Source: Thiothrix subterranea (GTDB lineage Bacteria; Pseudomonadota; Gammaproteobacteria; Thiotrichales; Thiotrichaceae). From it: DNA of 64,000 nucleotides. This document shows, one piece after another, positions 25,908 to 34,427 of the stretch. The stretch lies in the NCBI RefSeq assembly GCF_016772315.1, contig NZ_CP053482.1, positions 3,033,501 through 3,097,500 on the forward strand, written 5' to 3'. Positions within the stretch are counted from its first letter, which is position 1; every line of letters starts with the position of its first letter. The position numbers were made by a program, and so were the translations under genes. The notes under the pieces are model-generated. The model did not search any database and was not told the origin of the DNA. It worked only from the letters and a program-made list of their open reading frames with translations.

Positions 25908-26513
25908 ATGCAACCCACCCTCAAACTCATCGCCTTCGACCTATTCGGTGTCGTGATTTCCGACGGACACCTCGTCACCCACGGTTTGCTGCCGTTGTTA
26001 TCACCCACCGTGACCAAAGCCGCCGTCAAGCCGTATTACGATGCTTACACCGGCGGGCAGATTAGCGAAGCAGCATTTTGGGAAGGCATCGGCTTGACGC
26101 TGGAATCACCCATCCGCCAGCAATTCCTCAACTTTTTTGAATTGGATGCGGACTTAGCGGAAGTGACCTACGCGCTGTCACAACGTTACCGCCTCGGCAT
26201 CCTCTCCAATTTGGGGGCGGAATGGGGTGAGATGTTGGAAGCGCGGTTTGCCTTCAGCGAACGCTTCGAGCCGCGCATTATCAGCGGTGCGGTCAAGTGC
26301 CAAAAGCCCGAACCCGCGATTTACGAAGTGCTGATAACAGCCAGCGGGGTAGGGGGTGAGCACATCGCCTTCATCGACGACCGCCGCGAAAATCTGGCGG
26401 TGGCCAAGCGTTTCGGCATGACCACCATCCATTACCGGCGCGAAGCCGACGCGCACCCGTTTGAGCCGGATTACACCATTGAATCCTTGGCGGATGTTTT
26501 GGCGATTTTGTGA
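25908..26513 (+). CDS. HAD-superfamily hydrolase
   Basis: 201 residues from the ATG at 25908, preceded by GAGAG; an upstream in-frame start at 25881 is less likely. HAD motif I is KLIAFDLFGVVIS, with the nucleophile Asp but Phe where a second Asp is common. Motif II is LGILSNLG, the Lys is in ISGAVKCQKPEP, and motif III is IAFIDDRRENL. This fits the subfamily IA group with haloacid dehalogenase-like and phosphatase members. Substrate unknown. Its last 43 bases overlap the end of the convergent RND permease gene. Confidence 0.85.
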   Translation: MQPTLKLIAFDLFGVVISDGHLVTHGLLPLLSPTVTKAAVKPYYDAYTGGQISEAAFWEGIGLTLESPIRQQFLNFFELDADLAEVTYALSQRYRLGILSNLGAEWGEMLEARFAFSERFEPRIISGAVKCQKPEPAIYEVLITASGVGGEHIAFIDDRRENLAVAKRFGMTTIHYRREADAHPFEPDYTIESLADVLAIL

Positions 26514-29500
26514 GACTTGCCGAACAGTTTAGCGGGCAATTCGCGCACATCGCCCCCCATTAAATACAAGGCTGGCACTAAATACAGCGCCAAAAATGTC
26601 GCAAACATAATCCCGAACCCCAGCGTGACCGCCATCGGAATCAGGAATTGCGCTTGCGTGGTTTTGTCCAAAATCAGCGGTGTCATCCCCGCAAACGTGG
26701 TCAGCGACGTCAGCAAAATCGGGCGGAAACGTGCCACCCCCGCTTCACGCACTGCATCCGCCACGGCTAAACCTTCTTTAAGTTTTTGGTTGATGCGATC
26801 CACCATTACCAGCGCGTCATTCACCGCCACCCCAAACAGTGCCAGCAAACCGAACATGCTGCTAATGCTCAAATCCATGCCCATCAGCAAATGCCCGCCC
26901 AATGCGCCAATGATGGAAAACGGAATGACGCTCATCACCACCAGCGGTTGCGTGTACGATTGCAGCGGAATTGCCAGCAAAATATAAATCGCCAGCAGCG
27001 CAAAACCCAAGCCCATCATCAAGCTGCCCATTGACTCCTTCTGCTCTTTCTGCTCGCCTTCCATGTCGTAACTGACGCTGGGGTAGTCGGCGAGCGCTTC
27101 CGGCATCCAGGCTTTGAGGTCAGCCACCACTTTGGGAATATTGATGCGCCCTTTGTCCACGTCAGCGGTAATGTCGATCACGCGCTGGCGGTTGACTCGC
27201 GAAATTTTCGGCGCACCTTGCCCTAAGGTGATGTCTGCCACTTCACTTAGCGGAATTTCCGCGCCATCCGCGCTACGAATCAGTAAATTTTGCAAATCGG
27301 AGAGTGAATAACGTTCCTCTTTGGGGTAGCGCACCATGACTTTGACTTCGGACTGGTCGCGTTGGATACGCTGTGCTTCAGCACCAAAAATGGCATGGCG
27401 CACTTGCGTACCCACCGTGCCAAGGGTTAAACCCAGTTGTTCGGCTTCGGGGCGGATGCGCAATTGCACCTCCTGTTTACCGCCTTCAAAGCTGTTTTTA
27501 ATGTCGAATACGCCGTCGTATTCCGCCATTTTTGCTTTGATTTTGTCGGCAACTTTCGCCATGTCCTCGAAGTTATTGCCGCGCAATTGCACCGCTAACG
27601 GGCTGCCACCTTGGGCGACTTCGGCACGGAAACTGACTTCCTGTGCGCCCGGAATGGGCCCGATCAGTTTGCGCCATTCGTTGGTTAAGGCGGTGCTGCT
27701 GATGTCTAGGGTACGTTCTTCCGGTGCGGTGATTTCAAAGGTAACAGTGGCAAGGTGTGATTTGCCTGTGCTTTCGCCGCGCCTGCCGGATGAACCCGTT
27801 GCGCCTACCGTGACCAGAATATGCTGGATAATGCTCGCGCCAGTGGTGGGTTCAATGTACTTTTCCTGCAATTGCTGGGCGGCGTTTGCCATGCGTTCAA
27901 CGTTGCGGGTGGTCACTTCAATGGGGGTACCTTCCTGCATTTGCAGTGTGCCGGTGGCAAACTCGCCTTGTACACGCGGGAAAAACGTGAATTTCATGCG
28001 CCCACTCATTGGCAAGGTCAGGCTCAGGATAAATAGCGCAATAAATACGCTGATTACCAGATAACGCCAGTTGAGTGCTGCGTTGAGTGAAGGGCGGTAA
28101 ACACGCTCGATAAACGTTTCCAGCCCGTGCGAAAACTTGCGCTGAAACCGGGTGAATGCGCCGATTTCATCGTCACGACGCGGGTGCATATGGCGTAAAT
28201 GCACGGGCAGAATCAGCTTGGATTCGATCAGCGAGAACAGCAGCACCGGAATCACGATCAGCGGGATTTGCGCGAAAATCGGCCCCCGATCCCCCGCCAT
28301 CATTAACAACGGCGTGAAAGCAGCCACCGTTGTCATGACCCCAAACGTGACGGGAATGCTGATTTCCTGTGTGCCTTCCACTGCCGCCCGCAGTGGGTCA
28401 TCGTGGCGTTTGACGTGCGAGTAAATATTTTCCCCCGTCACAATGGCATCATCGACCACGATCCCCAACACCAGAATAAAGGCGAACATGCTGACCAGAT
28501 TCAGGGTCACACCGAGTTCCGGCATCAGCCACAATGCGCCGAGGAAACTGATCGGAATTCCCAACATAATCCAAAACGCCAAATCCACCCGCAGAAACAG
28601 CGTCAGCACAATAAACACCAAAATCGCGCTCTGGATAGCGCTGGAGGTGAGGGTGGATAAACGCGCTTTAATGGTTTTGGAGTTGTCGCGCCAATAATCC
28701 AATGTCGTTCCGGCGGGCAGACTGTCGCGGCGTTCGGCAATGTAATCTTTGATGGTGTTGGCTAAGGTAATCGCGTTCTGGTCGCCAATACGGTAGACGT
28801 TGATAAACGCCGCTTTTTGCCCATCGTATTCGGAATAGAGTTCGTCTTCGTTAAAGCCATCGTTGATATTGGCAATATCACCAAGGCGAATGCGTGAACC
28901 ATCCGTGCCGCTAATGACGGTGATATTGGCAAACTCGGCTTGTTTGTAGGCTTGTCCCAAACTGCGCACCAGAATATCGCCGCCACTGGTTTTGACCGTG
29001 CCGCCAGGGATGTCCCGCGACGCATTGCGGATCGCTTGCGCAATGGTGTCGAGGGTAATCCCATATTGGCGCAAGGTGGCTTGCGGCACGCTGATGCTGA
29101 TTTCAAACGGGCGCACTCCACCCAAATCGGCTTGGGTAATACCGGGCAGGCGCAGCATTTCATCGCGCACGGCTTCGGCTTGCAGGCGCAATTCGGTTTC
29201 CGACAGCACATTGCTGCCGAGTATCACGCTAATGACTTCGCGGCGGCGCGTAAGCTGTTCGACCACGGGGCGTTCGGCATCGGCGGGTAAGCGATTGGTG
29301 ATGCCATCCACACGGGTTTTGATCTGGTTGACCAGCTCGGTCACGTCATGCTGTTTGTCGATTTCGACGCGCAGTTGTGCCGAGCCTTCTGAAGCATCAC
29401 TGAGGATTTCGGTAATGCCTTGCAGGTCGGCAATCGCTTCTTCGACGCGGGTGATAATGCCGTCTTCGACTTCGCGTGGCGTTGCACCAGGGTAGGCGAC

Positions 29501-29641
29501 GGTGATGTTGACAATATCCAGCTCAAATTCGGGGAATACTTCCAGTGGAATGCGTTTGAGGGCGGAATACGTCCCCAGCACCATGATCAACACCATGAGG
29601 ATATTGGCAGCAACGGGATTGCGGACGAACCAAGCGATCAT
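26471..29641 (-). CDS. RND efflux permease (AcrB/HAE1-like)
   Basis: 1056 residues, full length for an inner-membrane RND pump with twelve membrane helices and two large periplasmic loops. It begins MIAWFVRNPVAANILMVLIM. The TM4 proton-relay motif is in LGIVVDDAIVTGENIY; the second-half equivalent is FGVAVNDALVMVDRI. It is encoded directly after its adaptor with an ATGA overlap. No outer-membrane channel gene is adjacent, so TolC must come from elsewhere. The protein is closer to the compact efflux pumps of environmental bacteria than to AcrB. Substrates unknown; no regulator lies nearby. Confidence 0.93.
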   Translation of the reverse strand: MIAWFVRNPVAANILMVLIMVLGTYSALKRIPLEVFPEFELDIVNITVAYPGATPREVEDGIITRVEEAIADLQGITEILSDASEGSAQLRVEIDKQHDVTELVNQIKTRVDGITNRLPADAERPVVEQLTRRREVISVILGSNVLSETELRLQAEAVRDEMLRLPGITQADLGGVRPFEISISVPQATLRQYGITLDTIAQAIRNASRDIPGGTVKTSGGDILVRSLGQAYKQAEFANITVISGTDGSRIRLGDIANINDGFNEDELYSEYDGQKAAFINVYRIGDQNAITLANTIKDYIAERRDSLPAGTTLDYWRDNSKTIKARLSTLTSSAIQSAILVFIVLTLFLRVDLAFWIMLGIPISFLGALWLMPELGVTLNLVSMFAFILVLGIVVDDAIVTGENIYSHVKRHDDPLRAAVEGTQEISIPVTFGVMTTVAAFTPLLMMAGDRGPIFAQIPLIVIPVLLFSLIESKLILPVHLRHMHPRRDDEIGAFTRFQRKFSHGLETFIERVYRPSLNAALNWRYLVISVFIALFILSLTLPMSGRMKFTFFPRVQGEFATGTLQMQEGTPIEVTTRNVERMANAAQQLQEKYIEPTTGASIIQHILVTVGATGSSGRRGESTGKSHLATVTFEITAPEERTLDISSTALTNEWRKLIGPIPGAQEVSFRAEVAQGGSPLAVQLRGNNFEDMAKVADKIKAKMAEYDGVFDIKNSFEGGKQEVQLRIRPEAEQLGLTLGTVGTQVRHAIFGAEAQRIQRDQSEVKVMVRYPKEERYSLSDLQNLLIRSADGAEIPLSEVADITLGQGAPKISRVNRQRVIDITADVDKGRINIPKVVADLKAWMPEALADYPSVSYDMEGEQKEQKESMGSLMMGLGFALLAIYILLAIPLQSYTQPLVVMSVIPFSIIGALGGHLLMGMDLSISSMFGLLALFGVAVNDALVMVDRINQKLKEGLAVADAVREAGVARFRPILLTSLTTFAGMTPLILDKTTQAQFLIPMAVTLGFGIMFATFLALYLVPALYLMGGDVRELPAKLFGKSHKIAKTSAKDSMV

Positions 29642-30849
29642 GGTTTAGCCTCCTGTGGTGGGTCTGCTGGCTTACTTTGTGGCTTCTTTTCGCCCGCCAC
29701 TTGCACGGCTTGACCCTCGGTTGCCAGCGGTAGGGGCGTGGTAATCACGCGCTGCCCGTTGAGGTCGGTATCGGTCTGAAATACGACTTCTTTTTCAGCA
29801 TTCCACACCACGTTAATGGGTTGTACGGCGACTTTACCATCGCGTAGCAGCAGGATTTCTTTGCCTTGGCGTACTGCCGCACTGGGGACAATATAAACGT
29901 TGTTGAACAGTTTGCCTGCAATCTTGGCATTGAGGAATTGCCCGATGCGTAACGGCGCAGACACGCCTTCCCGCGCAATAAACGGCTGGTCGATTTGTGC
30001 AATCACGCTGATTTGACGGCTTTTTTCGTCGAGTGCGGCGCTGCTGCGTACCACTTGCCCTTGCCAGACATCGCTGCGGTTGCCATTGCTGGGGCGGAAC
30101 TCGACGACGGGCATTGCGGCAGGGTCGGCGGCTTTGTCGCGGAAGGCTTCGGGCATTCCTAACAAGTCGTATTGCGCCAGCGAGAGCGGTAAGTGCACTT
30201 CCACCGCATCGGTGGCGTAGATCACGCCTAACACCGTGCCGGGGGTGACGTATTGCCCGACTTCAACGCGCTTTTCTTGCACACGTCCGCTGTAAGGGGC
30301 GGTAATGCGGGTGCGGCTGAGGTTGAGTTTTTCTTGCTGGAGTTTGGCTTCGGCGGCAGCAATCGCGGCTTGTGCGGCGGCAATGTGTGGGCGGCGGGCG
30401 GCAAGGTCGCTTTGCGGGCGGTTTTTGCTGCTATCCAGCAAATTCCAATCGCGTTGCGCCAGTTGCGCTTGGGCTTGCTGCTCTTCGAGGGCAAGCTGCT
30501 TTTGCGCTAAATCGCCAGCGGCAATGGTGATGGCGTTGGCGTAGTTGTCGGCATCCAATTTCAGCAGGGGTGCGCCTTTATCAAAATAGCCGCCATCCTG
30601 AAAGTTGGGGGAAATCTCCAACACTTTGCCGGATACTTCCGCGACCAGATTGGTTTGGGTTTGCGCTTTGACAATGCCGGAGGCGCTGACGTTGACGCGG
30701 TAATCTTGCAATGCTAGGGCTTGCGCTTCGACCACGGTGGGGCGGATTTCCTGCGGCTGTTTTTCGGCTTCGGGGCCGGTGGCAATCAGAAATTTGCCCA
30801 AGCCGACACCAATAGCAATGACCAGCAGGGGGAGGATAATTTTTTTCAT
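29638..30849 (-). CDS. RND efflux periplasmic adaptor
   Basis: 403 residues, with an N-terminal hydrophobic anchor (LPLLVIAIGVGLGKFLIA). The lipoyl halves are VSGKVLEISPNFQDGGYFDKG and TAPYSGRVQEKRVEVGQYV, separated by an alpha-hairpin rich in Ala, Gln and Glu (about 110-180). Barrel and membrane-proximal domains follow. It bridges the RND permease and an outer-membrane channel. The stop overlaps the permease start by four bases, so the two are co-translated. A promoter is expected in the 30850-31063 gap, but no clear boxes were picked out. Confidence 0.9.
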   Translation of the reverse strand: MKKIILPLLVIAIGVGLGKFLIATGPEAEKQPQEIRPTVVEAQALALQDYRVNVSASGIVKAQTQTNLVAEVSGKVLEISPNFQDGGYFDKGAPLLKLDADNYANAITIAAGDLAQKQLALEEQQAQAQLAQRDWNLLDSSKNRPQSDLAARRPHIAAAQAAIAAAEAKLQQEKLNLSRTRITAPYSGRVQEKRVEVGQYVTPGTVLGVIYATDAVEVHLPLSLAQYDLLGMPEAFRDKAADPAAMPVVEFRPSNGNRSDVWQGQVVRSSAALDEKSRQISVIAQIDQPFIAREGVSAPLRIGQFLNAKIAGKLFNNVYIVPSAAVRQGKEILLLRDGKVAVQPINVVWNAEKEVVFQTDTDLNGQRVITTPLPLATEGQAVQVAGEKKPQSKPADPPQEAKP

Positions 30850-31063
30850 GCGTTCAGGTTGTCCTTTGTCCCAATGAGAGCGGATTCTACGCCCAGATTG
30901 TGCAAGCAGTGTGGAAGTTTAGCGGCAACGCTACATGGTACGCATACTGCCATACAAGGATGGAAAAAGTGTTTATTCCCTAGCAATTGTGCGCTTGGAA
31001 TCCACAGCCACCATGCGGACGTGTGGTATGCTGACACCTTCCGACAATAGCAAGCCAACCGCC

Positions 31064-32611
31064 ATGACTGCACGCAAAAAACTCCCCATTGGCATTCAGA
31101 CTTTCCGTGAAATTCGCGAAAAAAATCACTATTACGTGGACAAAACTGCCTTGGCGCTGCAACTGATTAACGGCGGTAAGCACTATTTCCTGTCGCGTCC
31201 GCGTCGTTTTGGCAAAAGTCTATTCTTGGATACGCTAAAAGAGTTGTTTGAAGGTAATGAAGCGTTGTTTCAGGGGTTAGCCGCACAGCATCAATGGGAT
31301 TGGAGCATTCACTACCCGGTGTTGCGGTTTAGTTTTGGCAGTGGAAAATTCACCGATACGCAAGGTTTGCCCAATACGCTCAACACCCAACTACGCCATT
31401 TGGAGCAACATTTCGGCATCTCACGGCAATTTGATGACATGGGCGGACGTTTTGCCGATTTGATTGTGCAAGTGCAGCAGCAAACCGCTTTGCCTGTGGT
31501 GATTCTGATTGATGAATACGACAAACCGATTTTGGATGCGTTGGATTATCCTGAGATTGCCAAAATCAATCGCGATTTTCTGCGGGGGTTTTATGGGATT
31601 ATTAAAGACTACGACGCATACATTAAATTCAGCTTTTTGACTGGCGTGAGTAAGTTTTCTAAGGTGAGTTTGTTTTCTGGATTAAATAACTTGTATGATA
31701 TTACCTTGGTGCCTGAGTTTTCAGCCATCTGTGGTTATACTGATCAGGATATTGATAGCGTGTTTGCGCCAGAGTTGGAGGGGTTAGATAGGCAGGCTAT
31801 TCGTGAGTGGTATAATGGTTATAATTGGCTGGGTGAGGGCGTTTATAACCCCTTTGATATTCTACAGTTGTTCAAAAGCCGTGAGTTTAAAAATTACTGG
31901 TTTGAAAGCGGTACGCCAACGTTTTTGGTGGAGACGTTGTTTAAACGTCAAGTGACTTCGATTAAATTGACGAATATGCTCAGTAACAGTGCGATGTTGT
32001 CGAGTTTTGATATTGGGCACATTGCCATTGAAGCGTTATTGTTTCAGAGTGGTTATTTAACCATTCACGAAGTCAAACGTATTGGTAGCCAAACCTTGTA
32101 TCGCTTGGGGTATCCTAATAAGGAAGTATACCAAAGTTTGAATGAAAGCCTGTTGAGTATGCTGGTGCAAGACCAAAGTGCGCAGGTGGAGCAGGGTTTG
32201 CAATTGTATACCTTGTTAGAAGCGAATGATTTGCAAGGGTTAAAGACGCTGTTTCACAGTTTCTTTGCCAGCATTCCTTATCACTGGTATACCAATAACG
32301 ATATTCAACACTATGAAGGTTATTATGCCAGCGTGTTTTATTCGTATTTCGCCGCGTTGGGGTTGGATGTGATTGTCGAGGATGCGACGAATCACGGGCG
32401 GACGGATATGACGCTGAAATTTAATGGGCGGGTGTATATTTTTGAGTTTAAGGTGGTCGAGTTGACACCGAAAGGTGAGGCGATGCAGCAGTTGAAAGAA
32501 CGGCGGTATGCGGATAAATACCGCTATCTGAATCAGCCGATCTATTTGATTGGGGTGGATTTTTGTCGGGTGGATCGGAATATTGTGGGGTTTGAGGTGG
32601 AAGTGGAGTGA
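31064..32611 (+). CDS. AAA-ATPase-like / PD-(D/E)XK nuclease family protein
   Basis: 515 residues from the ATG at 31064; earlier in-frame ATGs at 31013 and 31028 are possible since no ribosome site decides. The N-terminal half is the AAA-ATPase-like domain (LPIGIQTFREIREKNHYYVD, SRPRRFGKSLFLDTL with the RRFGKS P-loop variant, VVILIDEYDKPILDAL as Walker B). The C-terminal end is a PDDEXK_9 domain with GRTDMTLKF and YIFEFKVVEL, giving the Asp...Glu-x-Lys core. The family is multi-copy in many bacteria and Bacteroidetes and has no settled function; a mobile or defence role is often suggested. Confidence 0.9.
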   Translation: MTARKKLPIGIQTFREIREKNHYYVDKTALALQLINGGKHYFLSRPRRFGKSLFLDTLKELFEGNEALFQGLAAQHQWDWSIHYPVLRFSFGSGKFTDTQGLPNTLNTQLRHLEQHFGISRQFDDMGGRFADLIVQVQQQTALPVVILIDEYDKPILDALDYPEIAKINRDFLRGFYGIIKDYDAYIKFSFLTGVSKFSKVSLFSGLNNLYDITLVPEFSAICGYTDQDIDSVFAPELEGLDRQAIREWYNGYNWLGEGVYNPFDILQLFKSREFKNYWFESGTPTFLVETLFKRQVTSIKLTNMLSNSAMLSSFDIGHIAIEALLFQSGYLTIHEVKRIGSQTLYRLGYPNKEVYQSLNESLLSMLVQDQSAQVEQGLQLYTLLEANDLQGLKTLFHSFFASIPYHWYTNNDIQHYEGYYASVFYSYFAALGLDVIVEDATNHGRTDMTLKFNGRVYIFEFKVVELTPKGEAMQQLKERRYADKYRYLNQPIYLIGVDFCRVDRNIVGFEVEVE

Positions 32612-32684
32612 TTGGTGTTAATATCAAATTGGACGAAGAGGTGGGCTGTCACCGCTTCTGTCGTCGATATGCTCGTTATGCATT

Positions 32685-33458
32685 TTATTTGGCATTGCTG
32701 TAATTTATTAAGCTTTTATTGATTTCGATATAAGACAATCCATCTTCTGTAAGACTAACATAATTAATGGGGCCTGTACTTGAATCTTTTCTTTTGATTT
32801 CTAAAAAACCTAGGCTCGATAGTCTGAATAATTGTAGTTCAGAAACTTTATCTTCTTTGTATGGCTTAAAATCTTCACCAACACAGACAAAGATATTGTA
32901 TAAATAGTCTAGTATACCAGATTCACACGATTCATTTGATGTTTTTTTGATTTTTTCACTATCTTTACTTTGTTGTGATTTTTCAGTGTTAGTTTTTTGT
33001 TGATTAAATATGTCAAAACCCTCAAAAAAATCTATTGGGGTTTCTTTTAATCCTTTTTCGATTTCACTTGTTAGTTTTTCTTTTAATGCTTCAAGGTCAT
33101 CTTCATTATAAGTAATAACTGATCTATTTTTTAAATCAAATGGGATGTGGCTGGGGTCTCTTGTTATGAAAAGGCATCGTTTATTTATAGCTGTTGCCAA
33201 GCCTAGTTCAAAATAAACGTTGCTTAGATCTATTAATTCTTCATTATTATCTTTGACTTTTGAAATATCGACAATAATTATTTTAGAATTGACTAGTTTT
33301 TTGGCAATATCTCTATATATTTCTCGTATTGCTGTATCTTGTCCATCAGCTTTTTGAGATATTAAATGATTGGCTTCAATTGCTGGTTTTATGGCTTGGT
33401 CATATACATTTTTAAATTTCTTGTTAAATGAAATGATTACAAAAGCTTTTTCTTCCAT
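32685..33458 (-). CDS. TIR/deoxyribosyltransferase-like protein with C-terminal winged-helix-like part
   Basis: 257 residues, markedly AT-rich. Residues 1-125 resemble the TIR-like / nucleoside 2-deoxyribosyltransferase superfamily: AFVIISFNKKFKNVYDQAI, KIIIVDISKVKDNNEE, then NVYFELGLATAINKRCLFIT with the conserved Glu in FELG. Such domains can sense or cleave nucleotides, including NAD, in defence systems. A charged linker (140-175) precedes an unassigned ~80-residue domain ending ILDYLYNIF...SLGFLEIKRK, which looks like a small winged helix. No partner gene is visible. A nucleotide-processing or sensing function is inferred from the fold only. Confidence 0.7.
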   Translation of the reverse strand: MEEKAFVIISFNKKFKNVYDQAIKPAIEANHLISQKADGQDTAIREIYRDIAKKLVNSKIIIVDISKVKDNNEELIDLSNVYFELGLATAINKRCLFITRDPSHIPFDLKNRSVITYNEDDLEALKEKLTSEIEKGLKETPIDFFEGFDIFNQQKTNTEKSQQSKDSEKIKKTSNESCESGILDYLYNIFVCVGEDFKPYKEDKVSELQLFRLSSLGFLEIKRKDSSTGPINYVSLTEDGLSYIEINKSLINYSNAK

Positions 33459-33641
33459 TTTTTAACCTTTTTAGTTGAAAAAAGCTAATTGCTAAAGTAT
33501 GCATCGCTCAATGACAGTAACGCTACCGCCCTGATTTGCACCGACCCACCCCATGAACAACCTGCTATAATTCCTACACAGAGTGTAACTGATCAATAAA
33601 CTTTATAGAATCTGAATTAGCAAAAAATAGGCAAAATTTTC

Positions 33642-34379
33642 ATGGAATTACTGTTAGCCCTGTTCGTCATCGCCATTATTGCCGGTTGGGTGGATTCCAT
33701 CGGCGGCGGTGGTGGTTTGATCTGCATCCCCGCCTTGCTGTGGGCAGGTTTCCCCCCATTGGAAACGCTGGCAACCAACAAATTGCAAGCCAGTTTCGGT
33801 TCATCCACTGCCGCGTTCAACTATACCCGCCACGGCTTGGTCGATGTCAAAGGGCAAAAACTGGCTATCGCGCTCACCTTCCTCGGTTCAGTCTGCGGCA
33901 CCTTGCTAGTGCAACAAATCGACTCCAGCCTGTTGGAAAAAGCCATTCCGGTATTGCTGATTTTGTTCGCGCTGTATTTCTTATTCTCACCGAAAATCAG
34001 CGATGCGGATAAACACCAAGTGATTTCGCCCAAAACGTTTGCGATGACGGTCGGTATTGGCGCAGGTTTCTACGACGGCTTTTTTGGTCCCGGCGCGGGT
34101 ACATTTTTCACAATGGGCTACGTAGCATTGCTGGGTTTTGGTTTACCGAAAGCGACGGGTAATACCAAGCTGCTGAATTTCACCAGCAATATTGCATCGC
34201 TGCTGTTCTTCGCGCTCTCAGGGCATATCGTCTGGCTGGCAGGTTTAGTAATGGGGGTAGGGCAAATGATCGGCAGTTACATCGGTTCGCACATGGCGGT
34301 CAAGCACGGTACGCGCCTGATCCGCCCTGTCCTAGTCACCGTATCACTGTTAGTCTCACTGAAACTGCTACTCGACTAA
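33642..34379 (+). CDS. TSUP-family (TauE/SafE-like) anion permease
   Basis: 245 residues and about eight membrane segments. The family hallmarks are in both halves: SIGGGGGLICIPALLWAGFP with TNKLQASFGSSTAAFNY, and YDGFFGPGAGTFFTMGYVAL with ATGNTKLLNFTSN. TSUP proteins export or import sulfite, sulfoacetate, thiosulfate and related anions, so this fits the sulfur-oxidising setting, although no sulfur gene is adjacent. A TATAAT sequence at 33566-33571 lies upstream, but without a well-spaced -35. A GC-rich hairpin follows the stop. Confidence 0.87.
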   Translation: MELLLALFVIAIIAGWVDSIGGGGGLICIPALLWAGFPPLETLATNKLQASFGSSTAAFNYTRHGLVDVKGQKLAIALTFLGSVCGTLLVQQIDSSLLEKAIPVLLILFALYFLFSPKISDADKHQVISPKTFAMTVGIGAGFYDGFFGPGAGTFFTMGYVALLGFGLPKATGNTKLLNFTSNIASLLFFALSGHIVWLAGLVMGVGQMIGSYIGSHMAVKHGTRLIRPVLVTVSLLVSLKLLLD

Positions 34380-34385
34380 CTCTTA

Positions 34386-34424
34386 CTCCCTGCCCCCCTT
34401 GCGGGGGAAGGGCTGGGGAAGGGG
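34386..34424. repeat. GC-rich repeat between convergent tauE-like and der genes
   Basis: CTCCCTGCCCCC then TTGC then GGGGGAAGGG forms a stem (core CCCCC 34394-34398 with GGGGG 34403-34407), followed by GCTGGGGAAGGGGG. This C-run/G-run sequence is of a type dispersed between genes in many bacteria. It may help separate the two convergent transcripts, but there is no typical T-run. Confidence 0.55.
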
Positions 34425-34427
34425 GTC

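Noticed and set aside
33536-33571. TTGCAC and TATAAT upstream of the tauE-like gene as a promoter
   Set aside because: The spacer is 24 bases, too long for sigma-70; the -10 alone is not enough.
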